54,345 bases of DNA, taken from positions 1 through 54,345 of the forward strand of contig CACCNJ010000009.1 in NCBI GenBank assembly GCA_902547295.1. Reading direction: 5' to 3'. The stretch's first letter is position 1. Every line of letters begins with the position of its first letter. The notes beneath the pieces are model-generated. The model saw only the letters and a list, made by a program, of their open reading frames with translations, ran no database searches and was not told the DNA's origin. The DNA is from an uncultured SAR86 cluster bacterium (GTDB lineage Bacteria; Pseudomonadota; Gammaproteobacteria; Magnimaribacterales; D2472). Made by a program: the position numbers and the translations under genes. Shown in pieces: positions 19,110 to 27,259 of the stretch.

Positions 19110-19198
19110 TTTCTATTTAAATTAGATGACACCTAAAAGTTTTATATTCTTAACACAAATGATAACATTTAAGCGTAAAATTTTTTCTCAAAAATAAT

Positions 19199-20446
19199 AT
19201 GGAAACTCTATTCTTAAGCCCTCTTGCAATAGTAATTATAGCATCTATAGTTGGGTTCTTTATGGCATATGGAATAGGTGCTAATGATGTTGCAAATGCT
19301 ATGGGAACTTCAGTTGGAAGCAAGGCAATTACTCTAAGACAGGCTATTATTATTGCTGCAATATTTGAATTTCTTGGAGCATATTTTGGAGGTGGTGAAG
19401 TTACCTCAACAATAAGAAAAGGAATTGTTGATCCAACAATTTATGAGGATGCAAATAAATTTATTATTGGAATGTTATCGTCATTATTAGCCGCAGGAAC
19501 ATGGTTAATTATTGCCTCAAGAAGAGGCTGGCCAGTCTCCACAACTCATTCAATCGTTGGTGCAATAATTGGTTTTGTTTCAATTTCAAAAGGTGTGAGT
19601 TATGTATCTTGGGGGACAGTAGGTGGCATAGCTTCAAGTTGGGTAACATCGCCAGTAATTGCAGGATTCCTAGCATTTTTAATTTATTTAAGTGCAAAAA
19701 AATCCATTCTTGATAGCGCTAATCCAGGTGGAAGAGCCGTTAAAATAATTCCTATATATAGTTTTTATGTTGCTTTTATTATTTCATTAGTTATAGCAAG
19801 AAAAGGACTGAAAAATATAGGACTTGAGTTATCAGAGTCAGATGTATATATGTTTAGTTCAATTTTTGGAATTATTGCAGCTGCAATTACTTATACTCTT
19901 TTAAGACAGAATTTTTCAAAAATCAAAGAAAATGGAATTGAATCTGCATTTGCAATTTTAATGATTGTCTCGGCATGTGCAATGGCTTTTGCTCATGGCT
20001 CAAATGATGTTGCTAATGCAATTGGACCTCTTGCTGCAATTGTCTCCACTGTAAATTCAAATGGTATTATAGATACTTCGTCTCCAGTTCAAGCTTGGAT
20101 TCTTTTTTTAGGGGCAACAGGAATTGTTTTTGGTTTAAGTATGCTTGGAAAAAATGTAATAAAAACTGTAGGAGAAAAAATTACTGCATTAAAGCCTAGT
20201 CTTGGTTTTTCAGCCGAACTTGCTACAGCAACTACGGTTGTAGTTGCTTCTTACGTTGGATTTCCAATTTCAACAACTCATACACTAGTTGGAGGAGTTA
20301 TTGGAGTTGGATTGGCAAAAGGGGCTAAACATTTAAATACTAAGTCAATAACGAGAATTATTACTTCATGGTTGATAACAATTCCAATTGGAGCTTTTTT
20401 AACAATCTTGTATTGGGTTTTTCTAAGAATAATATTCGGAGTTTGA
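19199..20446 (+). CDS. pitA: PiT-family inorganic phosphate transporter
   Basis: Inner-membrane low-affinity phosphate symporter. 415 residues, with the duplicated PiT signature: GANDVANAMGTSVGSKA (about 27-43) and HGSNDVANAIGPLAA (from 266). About ten membrane segments, and the paired PVSTTHSIVGA and PISTTHTLVGG repeats. Divergent from ppk2, so phosphate import and polyphosphate formation are physically linked. It ends 2 bases from the convergent tetR stop. PiT proteins also admit arsenate, relevant to the aquaporin in the neighbouring operon. Confidence 0.92.
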   Translation: METLFLSPLAIVIIASIVGFFMAYGIGANDVANAMGTSVGSKAITLRQAIIIAAIFEFLGAYFGGGEVTSTIRKGIVDPTIYEDANKFIIGMLSSLLAAGTWLIIASRRGWPVSTTHSIVGAIIGFVSISKGVSYVSWGTVGGIASSWVTSPVIAGFLAFLIYLSAKKSILDSANPGGRAVKIIPIYSFYVAFIISLVIARKGLKNIGLELSESDVYMFSSIFGIIAAAITYTLLRQNFSKIKENGIESAFAILMIVSACAMAFAHGSNDVANAIGPLAAIVSTVNSNGIIDTSSPVQAWILFLGATGIVFGLSMLGKNVIKTVGEKITALKPSLGFSAELATATTVVVASYVGFPISTTHTLVGGVIGVGLAKGAKHLNTKSITRIITSWLITIPIGAFLTILYWVFLRIIFGV

Positions 20447-20448
20447 TT

Positions 20449-21042
20449 TTACCTCTTTATCCAGCTGGTCATGTATGCAACCACAGCTCTAGATGCTTCA
20501 ATTTTTCCAATATCATTTAATTTACCACTTTCTTTTGTGTTTAATGAAAATATTGAAAGAATAATTTGAGCTACAACTCTGCAAACACCTTCTTTATTAA
20601 AAACATTATCGAGACTTATGGATTCTTCGTAAGTTTCTTGAATGACATTACCTAACTGATGAATTGAATCTGAGTCTAAAGGCGGATTTATGGTATTACT
20701 AAGAATTAATTTTTGTGCTATTGAAGAATAAAAGAAATATTCATAAATATTATAAATAATATAATTTGTAACTTTTATAAGATCTCCTTTATCACTATCA
20801 CTTAAGATGTTTTTTGAAAAGTTTTCTAGACATTCATTAATACATTTTGAGATTATTAGTTTTTTTAAGAAATCTACAGTTGGTATGAATTTATAAGTCG
20901 ATGTTCTTTTTAAACCAGATTTTTCTGCTACTTTTGCAAGAGTAAGATCATCAATCTCACCATCTTCAACAATATTAATTGCAGCATCAATTATTTTATT
21001 AATTCTTTCTTTGCTTCTGTCTTGTTTTGCTAAAGTCTCCAC
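20449..21042 (-). CDS. TetR-family transcriptional regulator
   Basis: DNA-binding repressor-type protein of 197 residues from a GTG start. The N-terminal helix-turn-helix is clear (ERINKIIDAAINIVEDGEIDDLTL, AKVAEKSGLKRTSTYKFI); Thr/Ser stand where the usual YYHF recognition end occurs, but the pattern fits. The C-terminal ligand domain is divergent, so the inducer is unknown. Divergent from the second TBDR with an inverted repeat between them, so it most likely controls that receptor, itself and possibly the phytase. Confidence 0.85.
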   Translation of the reverse strand: METLAKQDRSKERINKIIDAAINIVEDGEIDDLTLAKVAEKSGLKRTSTYKFIPTVDFLKKLIISKCINECLENFSKNILSDSDKGDLIKVTNYIIYNIYEYFFYSSIAQKLILSNTINPPLDSDSIHQLGNVIQETYEESISLDNVFNKEGVCRVVAQIILSIFSLNTKESGKLNDIGKIEASRAVVAYMTSWIKR

Positions 21043-21051
21043 TATTTAATT

Positions 21052-21067
21052 ATGGACAAATGTCTAT
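21052..21067. promoter_or_regulatory. Candidate TetR operator
   Basis: A 16-base inverted repeat (ATGGACA, 2-base centre AA, TGTCTAT) with one mismatched pair, 10 bases from the tetR start and inside the divergent region shared with the TBDR. TetR-type repressors usually bind such short palindromes. Not tested against other sites. Confidence 0.45.
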
Positions 21068-21095
21068 AAATGTAAACATAAAAGAACTTAAAAAA

Positions 21096-21117
21096 TTCAC
21101 ATAATGTTCACAAATTT
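21096..21117 (+). repeat. 11-bp tandem repeat upstream of the second TBDR
   Basis: TTCACA occurs at 21096 and 21107, each followed by five A/T-rich bases, giving an exact 11-bp period. This is the spacing of PhoB half-sites, but the core (TTCACA) differs from CTGTNAT. A neighbouring stretch 21061-21080 has TGTCTAT and TGTAAAC cores 10 bases apart, closer to the Pho pattern. Either could be a regulator site; support is weak. Confidence 0.3.
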
Positions 21118-21172
21118 ATGTTATTTCTGTTGCACTCTAAATTTAAAATTTGTGCATTATATTGGAGATTTC

Positions 21173-23710
21173 ATGAAAAAATATATATTCCCATTGTTTC
21201 TATCACTATCTTTATTTTCTCAAGAGTCAGAAAATAATACTAACGATGAGCAAGTTGAAGAAGTTGTAGTAGTTGGTACAAAAGCTAGTATTGTTTCTGC
21301 TATTGAAAAACAAAGACAATCAAATTTAATTGTTTCTGTCGTAGATTCTGATGCTTTAGGTGACTTTCCAGATACAACAGCAGCTGAAGCCATAAGAAGA
21401 CTATCAGGTATTTCAGTTGAAAACGATCAAGGCGAAGGCAGATATGTAAATATAAGAGGTATATCTGGTGATCTTAATTCAATTGCAGTTAACGGTGCTC
21501 TTGTTCCTGCTCCAGAGGGAGGTAGGGCTGTTATGCTTGATGGTCTGCCAACTGAATTGCTAGATTCAATAGAAGTATACAAGACACTAACAGCAGATAA
21601 AGATGCTGACTCAATTGGCGGAAGAATTGAGTTTAATACTAAAAGAGCTACTTCAATTGACGGAACACTTCTAAAATTTAAAGCAGACACTTCATACAAT
21701 GAGCAATCTAAAAATTCTGATAATCCAAAAATTGCGTTTACTTATGGTTCAATGATTAATGAAAATATTGGACATGTTCTTGGTGTTACATACGCATCTA
21801 AGCAGATTGTTACCTACAACAACGAAACCGGTTTTCCAGCTTGGGATACAGACGACGGAAATATCTTTCTTGATGATGATTGGGAGATGAGGTTTTATGA
21901 TTTAACAAGAGAAAGAACAGGTGTTACATATGATATCGATATGATGATAGATGACGATACATCAATTTATGCAAATCTTTTATATAACAAATATGATGAT
22001 GATGAATTAAGGAACAAAGAAGAATTTGGCTCTCTTAGAACCGGTAACGTATATGCAGGCTCAAGCGAGATTAATAGAGTTAGAAGAGATGCTGAAGTTA
22101 GAAAAAGAATAGAAACACGTGAAATAAGAACCGTGATATTGGGCGGTGAGACATTGATAAACGGCTGGTTCGCAGAAGTGCAGTTTAGTCACTCTTACGC
22201 TGAAGAAAATGATACAGATAATGTTGATGTAACATTTAGAAGCGATAGAATTGATACTGATGATTGCGGAGGTCCTTGTGGCTCATTCTTTTATCAAGAT
22301 CCTCAAAAAGTCGGTTTATCTCTCTCATCATATGCTCAAGGTGTGCTTTATGCTGATTTAAATGTTGATGCATGGGAAGAAGATTGGAGTTTAATCAAAG
22401 ATACTGAAACAGCGTTTAGTATAGATATGACGAAAGATGGATTTACGTTTATGGATGTTCCAACAAAAGTAAAATATGGTTTTAAATATAAGTCTAGAGA
22501 GAAAAAAGGTGATAGCAATCAAATAGAAGTTGATGATGATAATGTGCAAGCTTTACTTCAATCTGAATTTGGACCATACATAAGATCTTGGCCATTCGCC
22601 GGACAACAGTACGGTCCTCATGCTGATGAAAATCTTTTATATGCAAGAAAGGGTCAATACACTGGTGGTCCTGATTATGATAACTTTGAAGAAGACTTTA
22701 CAACAAATGAAGATATTACCGCGATATATTTTATGGGTACAATGGATTTTGATAAGGCAATTGTTATAGCAGGTATTAGGGTTGAAGATACTGATTTCGA
22801 TACTCTTGGATATAATGATGGTGATGTAGATGATGTGTTAACAGCATCAAAGAGTTACACGTTTGTCTCGCCAAGTTTAAATGTTAAATATTTCTTAGAT
22901 GATCAAACTATCATTAGAGGTGCAATATGGAGAGCATTATCTAGACCGGGTTTTGGTCAAGCAAACTTGATAGCAGATATAAGAGAAAGAGATGATGGTA
23001 ATTATCGAGGTGAGATGGGTAACCCAGATCTTGACCCGTATGAAGCAACTAATTTTGATTTATCAATTGAATATTACGGTGATGGCTCTTTCGCATCATT
23101 TGGATATTTTAAGAAAGAAATCGAAAATGCAATTTATCCACTTGCAGTGGCTAATACAACAGTAAATGGTTTGCTTTTTGACGAATTATTGACATTTGTA
23201 AATACAGATGACTCTGATGTTGATGGTTTTGAATTAAATATATTTCAAGAGCTAAATATGCTACCAGAACCCTTTGATGGCCTGTTTGTTTCAATGAACT
23301 TTACTACTACTGATGGAACTTCATCATTAGATGTAGATAATGGAACTGTAACATTTCCATTCAGAAAATTATCAGAAGATGTTTCTAATATCTCTATAGG
23401 TTACGATAAAAATAAATTTGATATAAGGCTATCGTCTGTTTCAAGATCGCCTTATTTAGATTACCTTGCAGATGATGATAGCGAAACCATTCAAGAGGAT
23501 TTAGATAATAATAATATTAGGTACACAGATGATCACACTCAAATTGATTTTAATCTTAAATATAAAATTAATGACAATCTAAGTCTTAAATTTGATATCA
23601 ATAACATAACTGATGAACCAGAGTTTTACTATTGGGGAACTCCAAACAGATTATCTCAATATGACGAGTATGGAACAACCTATTCAATTGGCATAAGATA
23701 TAATTTATAA
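21173..23710 (+). CDS. TonB-dependent receptor linked to phytase
   Basis: An 845-residue outer-membrane transporter of the Xanthomonas-Caulobacter TBDR type. The ATG at 21173 has a good ribosome site (GGAGA, 7 bases upstream) and yields a signal peptide MKKYIFPLFLSLSLFS; a longer frame from 21104 would spoil it. TonB-box-like VEEVVVVGTKAS, plug motifs DFPDTTAAEAIRRLSGISVE, GRYVNIRG and LDSIEVYKTLTADKDADSIGG, then the barrel ending GIRYNL. Directly upstream of a phytase and divergent from a TetR regulator. Probable substrate is phytate or a lower inositol phosphate, inferred from context. Confidence 0.9.
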   Translation: MKKYIFPLFLSLSLFSQESENNTNDEQVEEVVVVGTKASIVSAIEKQRQSNLIVSVVDSDALGDFPDTTAAEAIRRLSGISVENDQGEGRYVNIRGISGDLNSIAVNGALVPAPEGGRAVMLDGLPTELLDSIEVYKTLTADKDADSIGGRIEFNTKRATSIDGTLLKFKADTSYNEQSKNSDNPKIAFTYGSMINENIGHVLGVTYASKQIVTYNNETGFPAWDTDDGNIFLDDDWEMRFYDLTRERTGVTYDIDMMIDDDTSIYANLLYNKYDDDELRNKEEFGSLRTGNVYAGSSEINRVRRDAEVRKRIETREIRTVILGGETLINGWFAEVQFSHSYAEENDTDNVDVTFRSDRIDTDDCGGPCGSFFYQDPQKVGLSLSSYAQGVLYADLNVDAWEEDWSLIKDTETAFSIDMTKDGFTFMDVPTKVKYGFKYKSREKKGDSNQIEVDDDNVQALLQSEFGPYIRSWPFAGQQYGPHADENLLYARKGQYTGGPDYDNFEEDFTTNEDITAIYFMGTMDFDKAIVIAGIRVEDTDFDTLGYNDGDVDDVLTASKSYTFVSPSLNVKYFLDDQTIIRGAIWRALSRPGFGQANLIADIRERDDGNYRGEMGNPDLDPYEATNFDLSIEYYGDGSFASFGYFKKEIENAIYPLAVANTTVNGLLFDELLTFVNTDDSDVDGFELNIFQELNMLPEPFDGLFVSMNFTTTDGTSSLDVDNGTVTFPFRKLSEDVSNISIGYDKNKFDIRLSSVSRSPYLDYLADDDSETIQEDLDNNNIRYTDDHTQIDFNLKYKINDNLSLKFDINNITDEPEFYYWGTPNRLSQYDEYGTTYSIGIRYNL

Positions 23711-23727
23711 TCCAAATAAATTTAAAT

Positions 23728-23759
23728 AATAAGGCAAGTCTTTAACTTGCCTTATTTTT
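23728..23759 (+). terminator. Intrinsic terminator after the second TBDR
   Basis: A 12-bp stem (23728-23739 with 23745-23756), 5-base loop and a T-rich end. It separates the TBDR stop (23710) from the phytase ATG (23767), leaving only 10 bases to the start codon. It may act as a partial terminator that lowers phytase expression relative to the receptor. Confidence 0.85.
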
Positions 23760-23766
23760 ATAAGAA

Positions 23767-24852
23767 ATGAAATACTTATTAACAACATTATTTATATATT
23801 CGCTTTCTGTAGTATCTGATCCTATAGATAAAATTATTCATATAGTTCCTGCAATCGACGAGACTCCTCAAGTAATCTCAAAAGGAGATGCTGCAGATGA
23901 TCCTGCCATTTGGCTAAATAAATTAAATCCAGATAGATCACTAGTATTTGGAACAGATAAGAGAAGTGGCATATATACATATAACTTAAAGGCCGAAAAA
24001 ATAGGCTACACAGAAATTGGAGATATCAATAATATTGATGTTAGAACAATGAATGTTACTGATGATGATAACAAAGACATAGGTAGTTATTCATTTATCT
24101 TTGCATCAAATAGAACTACAAACACACTTGATATTTGGGTATATAAAGACACTAATATTGATAAGGCTATAAAGGATAATAATTTTGAAATTTCAAAAGA
24201 GCCATACATAAATGCTAAAGCAAACATGGTAGTTTATGGAGTTTGTGCAGGCATTGATTCAAGATTTGGATTAATAGCATTTCTAACAGAAGATGAGGGA
24301 TCAAAGGTACAGATGTGGAATTATGGTCCCTTTGGAATGACTCTTTTAACAACATTTAATAATGGAAATGCAACTCAATCTGAGGGATGTGTTTACGACG
24401 ATGAAAATAGAACTCTTTTTATATCTGAAGAACAAGATAGAGGTATTTTAAGAGCCTATAAAATAAATAACGAATTAGATTTTTCAAGTCCTATTATTAT
24501 TGATAATAGATCTGGAAATATAGATGATGATCCTGAAGGTGTAACAGTTTATAAGTCTTCTGAAAAAGATGGCTATGTTATCGTTTCATCTCAAGGTGAT
24601 AGTTCTTTTAATATTTATAATCGACAAGAGCCTTATAACTACCTAGGCAGTTTTAAAGTTGGTAGTAACAAGGACATTGATAATGTTAATGACACTGATG
24701 GTATTGACGTTATTAATTTCAATTTTGGTAATAAATATCCTTTGGGTTTATTTGTCCTGCAGGATGGAACAAATGATGGTAAAAATAAGGTTAAGAGACA
24801 GAATTTTAAATATGTTTCTTTTGCTGATGTTCTAGAAAAATTAGATCTTTAA
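23767..24852 (+). CDS. Beta-propeller phytase (3-phytase)
   Basis: Secreted calcium-dependent hydrolase releasing phosphate from phytate. 361 residues: hydrophobic signal peptide (1 to about 17), then six-bladed propeller signatures ISKGDAADDPAIWL (38-50), FGTDKRSGIYTY, TQSEGCVYDDENRTLFISEE, DDDPEGVTVY, VIVSSQGDS and a late TDGIDV plus GLFVLQDG. The acidic residues used for calcium and phosphate binding in this family are present. Its start lies just after the TBDR terminator with no strong ribosome site (only AAGAA). Convergent with, and overlapping by 12 bases, the epoxide hydrolase. The signal peptide allows periplasmic location or export by the type II system. Confidence 0.9.
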   Translation: MKYLLTTLFIYSLSVVSDPIDKIIHIVPAIDETPQVISKGDAADDPAIWLNKLNPDRSLVFGTDKRSGIYTYNLKAEKIGYTEIGDINNIDVRTMNVTDDDNKDIGSYSFIFASNRTTNTLDIWVYKDTNIDKAIKDNNFEISKEPYINAKANMVVYGVCAGIDSRFGLIAFLTEDEGSKVQMWNYGPFGMTLLTTFNNGNATQSEGCVYDDENRTLFISEEQDRGILRAYKINNELDFSSPIIIDNRSGNIDDDPEGVTVYKSSEKDGYVIVSSQGDSSFNIYNRQEPYNYLGSFKVGSNKDIDNVNDTDGIDVINFNFGNKYPLGLFVLQDGTNDGKNKVKRQNFKYVSFADVLEKLDL

Positions 24853-25962
24853 TTTCTTTATAAATTCTATAATATCCTTAGAGAGTGATTCAGGTTGCTC
24901 TAAGGCTGCAAAATGTCCGCCTTTGTGAGTATTCCATTGAACTACATTATAGATTTCTTCAGCCCATGCTCTTGGAGGTGCAATTAAGTCTCTTTCAAAA
25001 ACTGCGCCTGCCATAGGTTGCTTAATGTTCTCAAAAGAAAATCCTAAGTCTCCATTTTCTTTATACAACCTTGTTGATGAAGTTATTGATTTACTAAACC
25101 AATACAAAGATACTATTGCCAAAACTTCATCATTAGAAACAACTAGTTTATTCTCATCACCATCAAACCAGCCATAAAACTTCTCTACAATCCATGCAGC
25201 AAGTCCAACAGGAGAGTCATTTAAGCCATAACCAAGTGTTTGTGGTTTTGTTTTTTGTATCTCATAGTATCCAACTCCTTGTTCTTTATATTTTTCATAA
25301 TTCGCCATCAATTTTTGTTCTTCTTGCGAGGTATTTTCTAATGGATCTTTATCAGCAGGTGGCCAAGCAATAACCATATTAAGGTGAATGCCAATACAAT
25401 GATCTGGATAAAGTTCAGCCATCCATTTGCTTATGGTAGCTCCCCAGTCACCACCTTGAACAATATATTTATCATATCCAAGAGCTGTTAGAAGCTCATG
25501 CTGCAAAATAGCAATCTGTTTGGAATCCATACCAACTTCTTTTGGTTTATCGGAAAATCCAAACCCTGGAAGAGAAGGGCAAATAATATCAATTGGAATA
25601 TCAGAGTTTTTTTGAATAATTGGTATTATTTTTAAAAATTCTTGGATGCTTCCAGGCCAACCATGAGTCATTACTAATGGAATAGCATTATTGTTGTTTG
25701 ACTTTGAATGAAGGAAATGAAGCTTAAGTCCGGACTTGGTTGTATATCTGTAGCTACCAATGTCATTAATCTTTTTTTCATGATCTCGCCAATTAAATTC
25801 ATTTCGCCAATAGTTTGTTAGTTCTTTTAAGAAATTAAGATCCGTTCCATGAGACCATCTATGATTTATTTCATCAGGCCATCTTGTTAGATCTATTTTT
25901 TTATTTAGTAAATCAATATCTTTTTCAGATACTTTTACTATAAATTCTTCTGTATTTTTCAT
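24841..25962 (-). CDS. Epoxide hydrolase (microsomal type)
   Basis: Alpha/beta hydrolase that opens epoxides to diols. 373 residues from the ATG at 25962 (a TTG at 25968 is in frame). The N-terminal EHN domain (LTRWPDE, LKELTNYWRNEFNWRDHE) precedes the core with the oxyanion motif HGWPGS (100-105), the nucleophile GGDWG (Asp172) and the catalytic His in GGHFAALE (His350). Physiological substrate unknown. No signal peptide; probably cytoplasmic. 70 bp upstream of it starts the divergent dedA gene. Confidence 0.9.
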   Translation of the reverse strand: MKNTEEFIVKVSEKDIDLLNKKIDLTRWPDEINHRWSHGTDLNFLKELTNYWRNEFNWRDHEKKINDIGSYRYTTKSGLKLHFLHSKSNNNNAIPLVMTHGWPGSIQEFLKIIPIIQKNSDIPIDIICPSLPGFGFSDKPKEVGMDSKQIAILQHELLTALGYDKYIVQGGDWGATISKWMAELYPDHCIGIHLNMVIAWPPADKDPLENTSQEEQKLMANYEKYKEQGVGYYEIQKTKPQTLGYGLNDSPVGLAAWIVEKFYGWFDGDENKLVVSNDEVLAIVSLYWFSKSITSSTRLYKENGDLGFSFENIKQPMAGAVFERDLIAPPRAWAEEIYNVVQWNTHKGGHFAALEQPESLSKDIIEFIKKLKI

Positions 25963-26032
25963 AAGCAATTATTTAGTTTAATTTATATCACACCTTAAAT
26001 ATATTGAAGTAAAATATCTTTTTTAGGTACAT

Positions 26033-26536
26033 ATGTTTGAAAATATAGAGTCTTTTCTTAGTAACAATAATGAATTAGCTTGGATTGCTATATTCATGTT
26101 TGCTTTTATGGAATCGTTTATCTTATCTGGCATTATTGTTTCAAGTGCTATTTTGTTTTCAGTATGCATTTTTGTTTTCAATATGGAGTTATTACCTTTA
26201 TACACAATCGTCATGGTTGCAATGCTTGGCGCTCATTTGGGTGATATTTCAGGGTTCTTTTTTGGGAAAACTGTTGGTCCAAGCTTGTTAGCAACTAAAT
26301 TTATTTCTAAAAGAGAAAAGACAATAAAAAGAGCTCAAAAATTTTTAGATAAAACAGGACAATACACTGTAATTTTGGGTAGATTTGTTCCTGCCATAAG
26401 ACCGATTGTTCCTTTTTTGCTTGGTATTTCTGATCTAAAAGCTGTAAGATTTTATATTGCAGATGTCATCGCATGTACATGTTGGGGAATTGCTCTAGCA
26501 TTACTGGTAACAGGAGTTGGATCTTTAATAGGATAA
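26033..26536 (+). CDS. DedA-family membrane protein
   Basis: Inner-membrane protein of the DedA/VTT superfamily, which in bacteria supports membrane homeostasis and flipping of polyprenyl phosphate or phospholipid carriers. 167 residues; typical motifs HLGDISGFFFGKTVG, GQYTVILGRFVPAIRPIVPFLLG and a C-terminal membrane helix. The conserved G-R-F-x-P-x-x-R segment is intact. First of a short plus-strand run with a small membrane protein and a HIT protein. Confidence 0.88.
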   Translation: MFENIESFLSNNNELAWIAIFMFAFMESFILSGIIVSSAILFSVCIFVFNMELLPLYTIVMVAMLGAHLGDISGFFFGKTVGPSLLATKFISKREKTIKRAQKFLDKTGQYTVILGRFVPAIRPIVPFLLGISDLKAVRFYIADVIACTCWGIALALLVTGVGSLIG

Positions 26537-26540
26537 AAAT

Positions 26541-26729
26541 ATGTTAAGTATGTTTATATTAGTAGTTAGTTCAATAGCAGTTTTATTTTTGTTATTTCAA
26601 TTAATCAAAGCAAGCAGACAAGGTAGATTTCTTCAGACCTTAAGAGATCTTTTAATCATACTTTTAGCTATATTAATGACTGCAGCAATTTTTTATATTG
26701 GATTTAGATTCTTCAGAACTTTTATTTAG
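26541..26729 (+). CDS. Small two-helix membrane protein
   Basis: 62 residues, not recognised. Two hydrophobic helices (about 1-20 and 37-57) joined by a basic loop (KASRQGRFLQTLRD). ATG at 26541, 4 bases after the dedA stop and 1 base before the HIT start codon, so it is almost certainly translated as part of that operon. Function unknown. Confidence 0.7.
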   Translation: MLSMFILVVSSIAVLFLLFQLIKASRQGRFLQTLRDLLIILLAILMTAAIFYIGFRFFRTFI

Positions 26730-26730
26730 A

Positions 26731-27072
26731 ATGTCATTAACTTTATTTGAAAAAATTATTAATAAAGAAATACCTGCTGAAATTATCTATGAAGATGAGA
26801 TTTCTATTGTTATCGAAGATATCAATCCACAGGCGCCTACTCATTTACTGATTATTCCAAAAAAAGTAATTCCTAAATTGTCTGATGCATCAAATGAGGA
26901 TCAAGAAATATTAGGTCATTTAATGCTTGTAGCTGGGAAAATTGCAGACCAGCTTGGTTTAGACGAAACTTTTAGATTGGTTGTGAATAATGGCGCAAAA
27001 GCAGGGCAAAGCGTTTTTCATCTTCACCTCCATCTTATCTCTGGAAGGCCTTTTAATTGGCCTCCAGGCTAA
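26731..27072 (+). CDS. hinT: HIT-family nucleotide hydrolase (HinT-like)
   Basis: Cytoplasmic purine nucleoside phosphoramidase of the histidine-triad superfamily. 113 residues from the ATG at 26731 (the frame runs upstream but this start gives the normal N-terminus SLTLFEKIINKEIPA). The triad H97-x-H99-x-H101 sits in VFHLHLHLISG, and HLLIIPKKVI is typical of HinT. It ends in FNWPPG, the usual Trp-Pro-Pro-Gly tail. Its stop overlaps a convergent small gene by 3 bases. Confidence 0.92.
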   Translation: MSLTLFEKIINKEIPAEIIYEDEISIVIEDINPQAPTHLLIIPKKVIPKLSDASNEDQEILGHLMLVAGKIADQLGLDETFRLVVNNGAKAGQSVFHLHLHLISGRPFNWPPG

Positions 27073-27167
27073 AAATAAATATAAGCGCCTATACCAAGAA
27101 AAAAGACAATAATCCCTATTCCAATAGCAAAAAAAGAGCCATATTTTAAAGTTGAACTGTCATCCAT
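27069..27167 (-). CDS. Very small single-pass membrane protein (32 aa)
   Basis: Found by hand translation of the minus strand. The peptide begins MDDSSTLKYG and continues as one hydrophobic helix (SFFAIGIGIIVFFLGIGAY). A strong ribosome site (AAGGGG, complement of 27175-27180) lies 7 bases before the ATG at 27167. The stop falls inside the end of the convergent HIT gene. Acidic N-terminus plus one helix resembles small regulatory or assembly peptides; no function can be named. Confidence 0.6.
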   Translation of the reverse strand: MDDSSTLKYGSFFAIGIGIIVFFLGIGAYIYF

Positions 27168-27259
27168 AATAAATCCCCTTAAAAAAATATATCAAAAATT
27201 AATTCTTTTTCAAATGATTTTTTAAGATAAAATGATCTAAAATTCATAACTATTAAATC

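Noticed and set aside
19110-19198. Possible Pho box between ppk2 and the PiT permease
   Set aside because: No CTGTNA-type repeats at 11-bp spacing could be found on either strand.
21104-21172. Extended N-terminus of the second TBDR (23 extra residues)
   Set aside because: It would place hydrophilic, Cys-rich residues before a good signal peptide, whereas the ATG at 21173 has a clear GGAGA site.
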